Positions 63,534 to 64,000 of a stretch of DNA of 64,000 bases are shown here, piece by piece (within the stretch, counting starts at the first letter, position 1; every line of letters begins with the position of its first letter). Under the pieces are notes generated by a model. The model had not been told where the DNA came from, made no database searches, and saw only the letters and a program-made list of their open reading frames with translations. The stretch is from Rugalucina vietnamica (Eukaryota > Mollusca > Bivalvia > Lucinida > Lucinidae): contig OZ024877.1 in NCBI GenBank assembly GCA_964017185.1, forward strand, positions 630,501 through 694,500, given 5' to 3'. The position numbers and the translations under genes were made by a program.

Positions 63534-64000
63534 CACCTGAGATCTGCTTCATATACAAATAAACATATTTGAATATTATGGTATTTAACCCCAGTGCAGG
63601 GGCAGATGAAGCCCTTGGGCCATTTTCGTTTTTCAGAATATTCATTATTCTGTCCATTTGCCAATTTCTTGCTTACTTTCCCCTTCAAATAACATTTTAA
63701 AAGCAGATGAGCCCCTGGGGTCCATTTCTTTTTCAGAATCATTAAATTTCAGTCCTACTGCCCATTTCTTGCAAGACTTTCACTTAAAATGACATTTTAA
63801 AAGTTTTCCCCATTCAAATACATTGACGACCTATGTTGACCTTGCCATAAAATAGGTCAAGGTCACCACAGGGTCATGTTATATATATACATTGTAGTAC
63901 TTGAGTCATCCATACTTCATGCAAAGTTTCGTTGAAATTAGTTCACCGGTTCTGGAGAAGAAGATATTTTAAGGGTTTTTACCATATATGGGCATGGTGC
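63534..64000 (-). repeat. GGTCACATGACC-family repeat, minus copies at window edge
   Basis: Carries the reverse of GACCTTGACCTATTTT and the CAGGGGC..AGATG(A)AGCCC(T/C)TGGG block of the 34.6-39.5 kb repeat. It runs off the window. Confidence 0.7.

Overview
This is animal genomic DNA, most likely from a marine mollusc, probably a bivalve. The signs are GT-AG introns, dense nested repeats, a spliced tyrosine-kinase-like (TKL) kinase gene, and an integrated Maverick/Polinton (adintovirus-like) element. No species can be named from sequence alone.

Positions 1 to about 15,000 are one end of a large Polinton-type element; the rest lies beyond the left edge. A compact minus-strand block (53-5545) carries small virion-type proteins, a penton-like minor capsid candidate, a chromodomain integrase and an A32-like packaging ATPase. 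A protein-primed family B DNA polymerase follows, split by a short intron. Beyond it are two plus-strand genes (F-box-like and unknown), a triple zinc-knuckle gene and three small genes. No major capsid protein or adenain-type protease is visible, so both are probably left of position 1.

The most unusual region is 13,100-14,950. Three small genes of unknown function, one of only 58 codons, each end about 27-30 bp after the stop codon in a hairpin that matches the metazoan replication-dependent histone mRNA 3' stem-loop (6-bp stem, UYUN loop). They also share a promoter module: GTAGGTCAATCC, then about 10 bp, then TATA, with CCAAT boxes nearby. A 41-bp tandem array beside one hairpin repeats a sequence like the histone downstream element. 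Together with an E2F/NRF-1-like cluster at 10,829-10,996, this suggests that the element has taken up host S-phase gene control. That interpretation is inference; the sequence motifs are directly visible.

From 15,000 to 17,000 come a perfect 55-bp hairpin, an ACGTA-rich stretch, and a miniature LTR retrotransposon array (LTR-91 bp-LTR-68 bp-LTR) with a tRNA-Leu primer site and a polypurine tract. From 17,715 to 19,942 there is a two-exon host gene with six YVDN repeats and a TKL kinase domain. A truncated, mutated copy of its C-lobe lies at about 50.2 kb.

The remaining sequence is mostly repeats. A reverse-transcriptase element at 36.1-37.9 kb has a 3' tail of about 300 bp that recurs about 19 times in both orientations, mostly as 5'-truncated copies. 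That element sits in a Ginger-like TIR transposon (35.25-38.35 kb), which itself sits in a tandem bivalve-type repeat. A CR1-like LINE with a PHD/SGNH ORF1 occupies 42.6-47.8 kb. Fragments of a second LINE with a C-terminal C2H2 finger occur at 47.8-48.8 and 54.9-59.6 kb. A Tc1-like transposase remnant, foldbacks, minisatellites and SINE-like sequences fill the rest.
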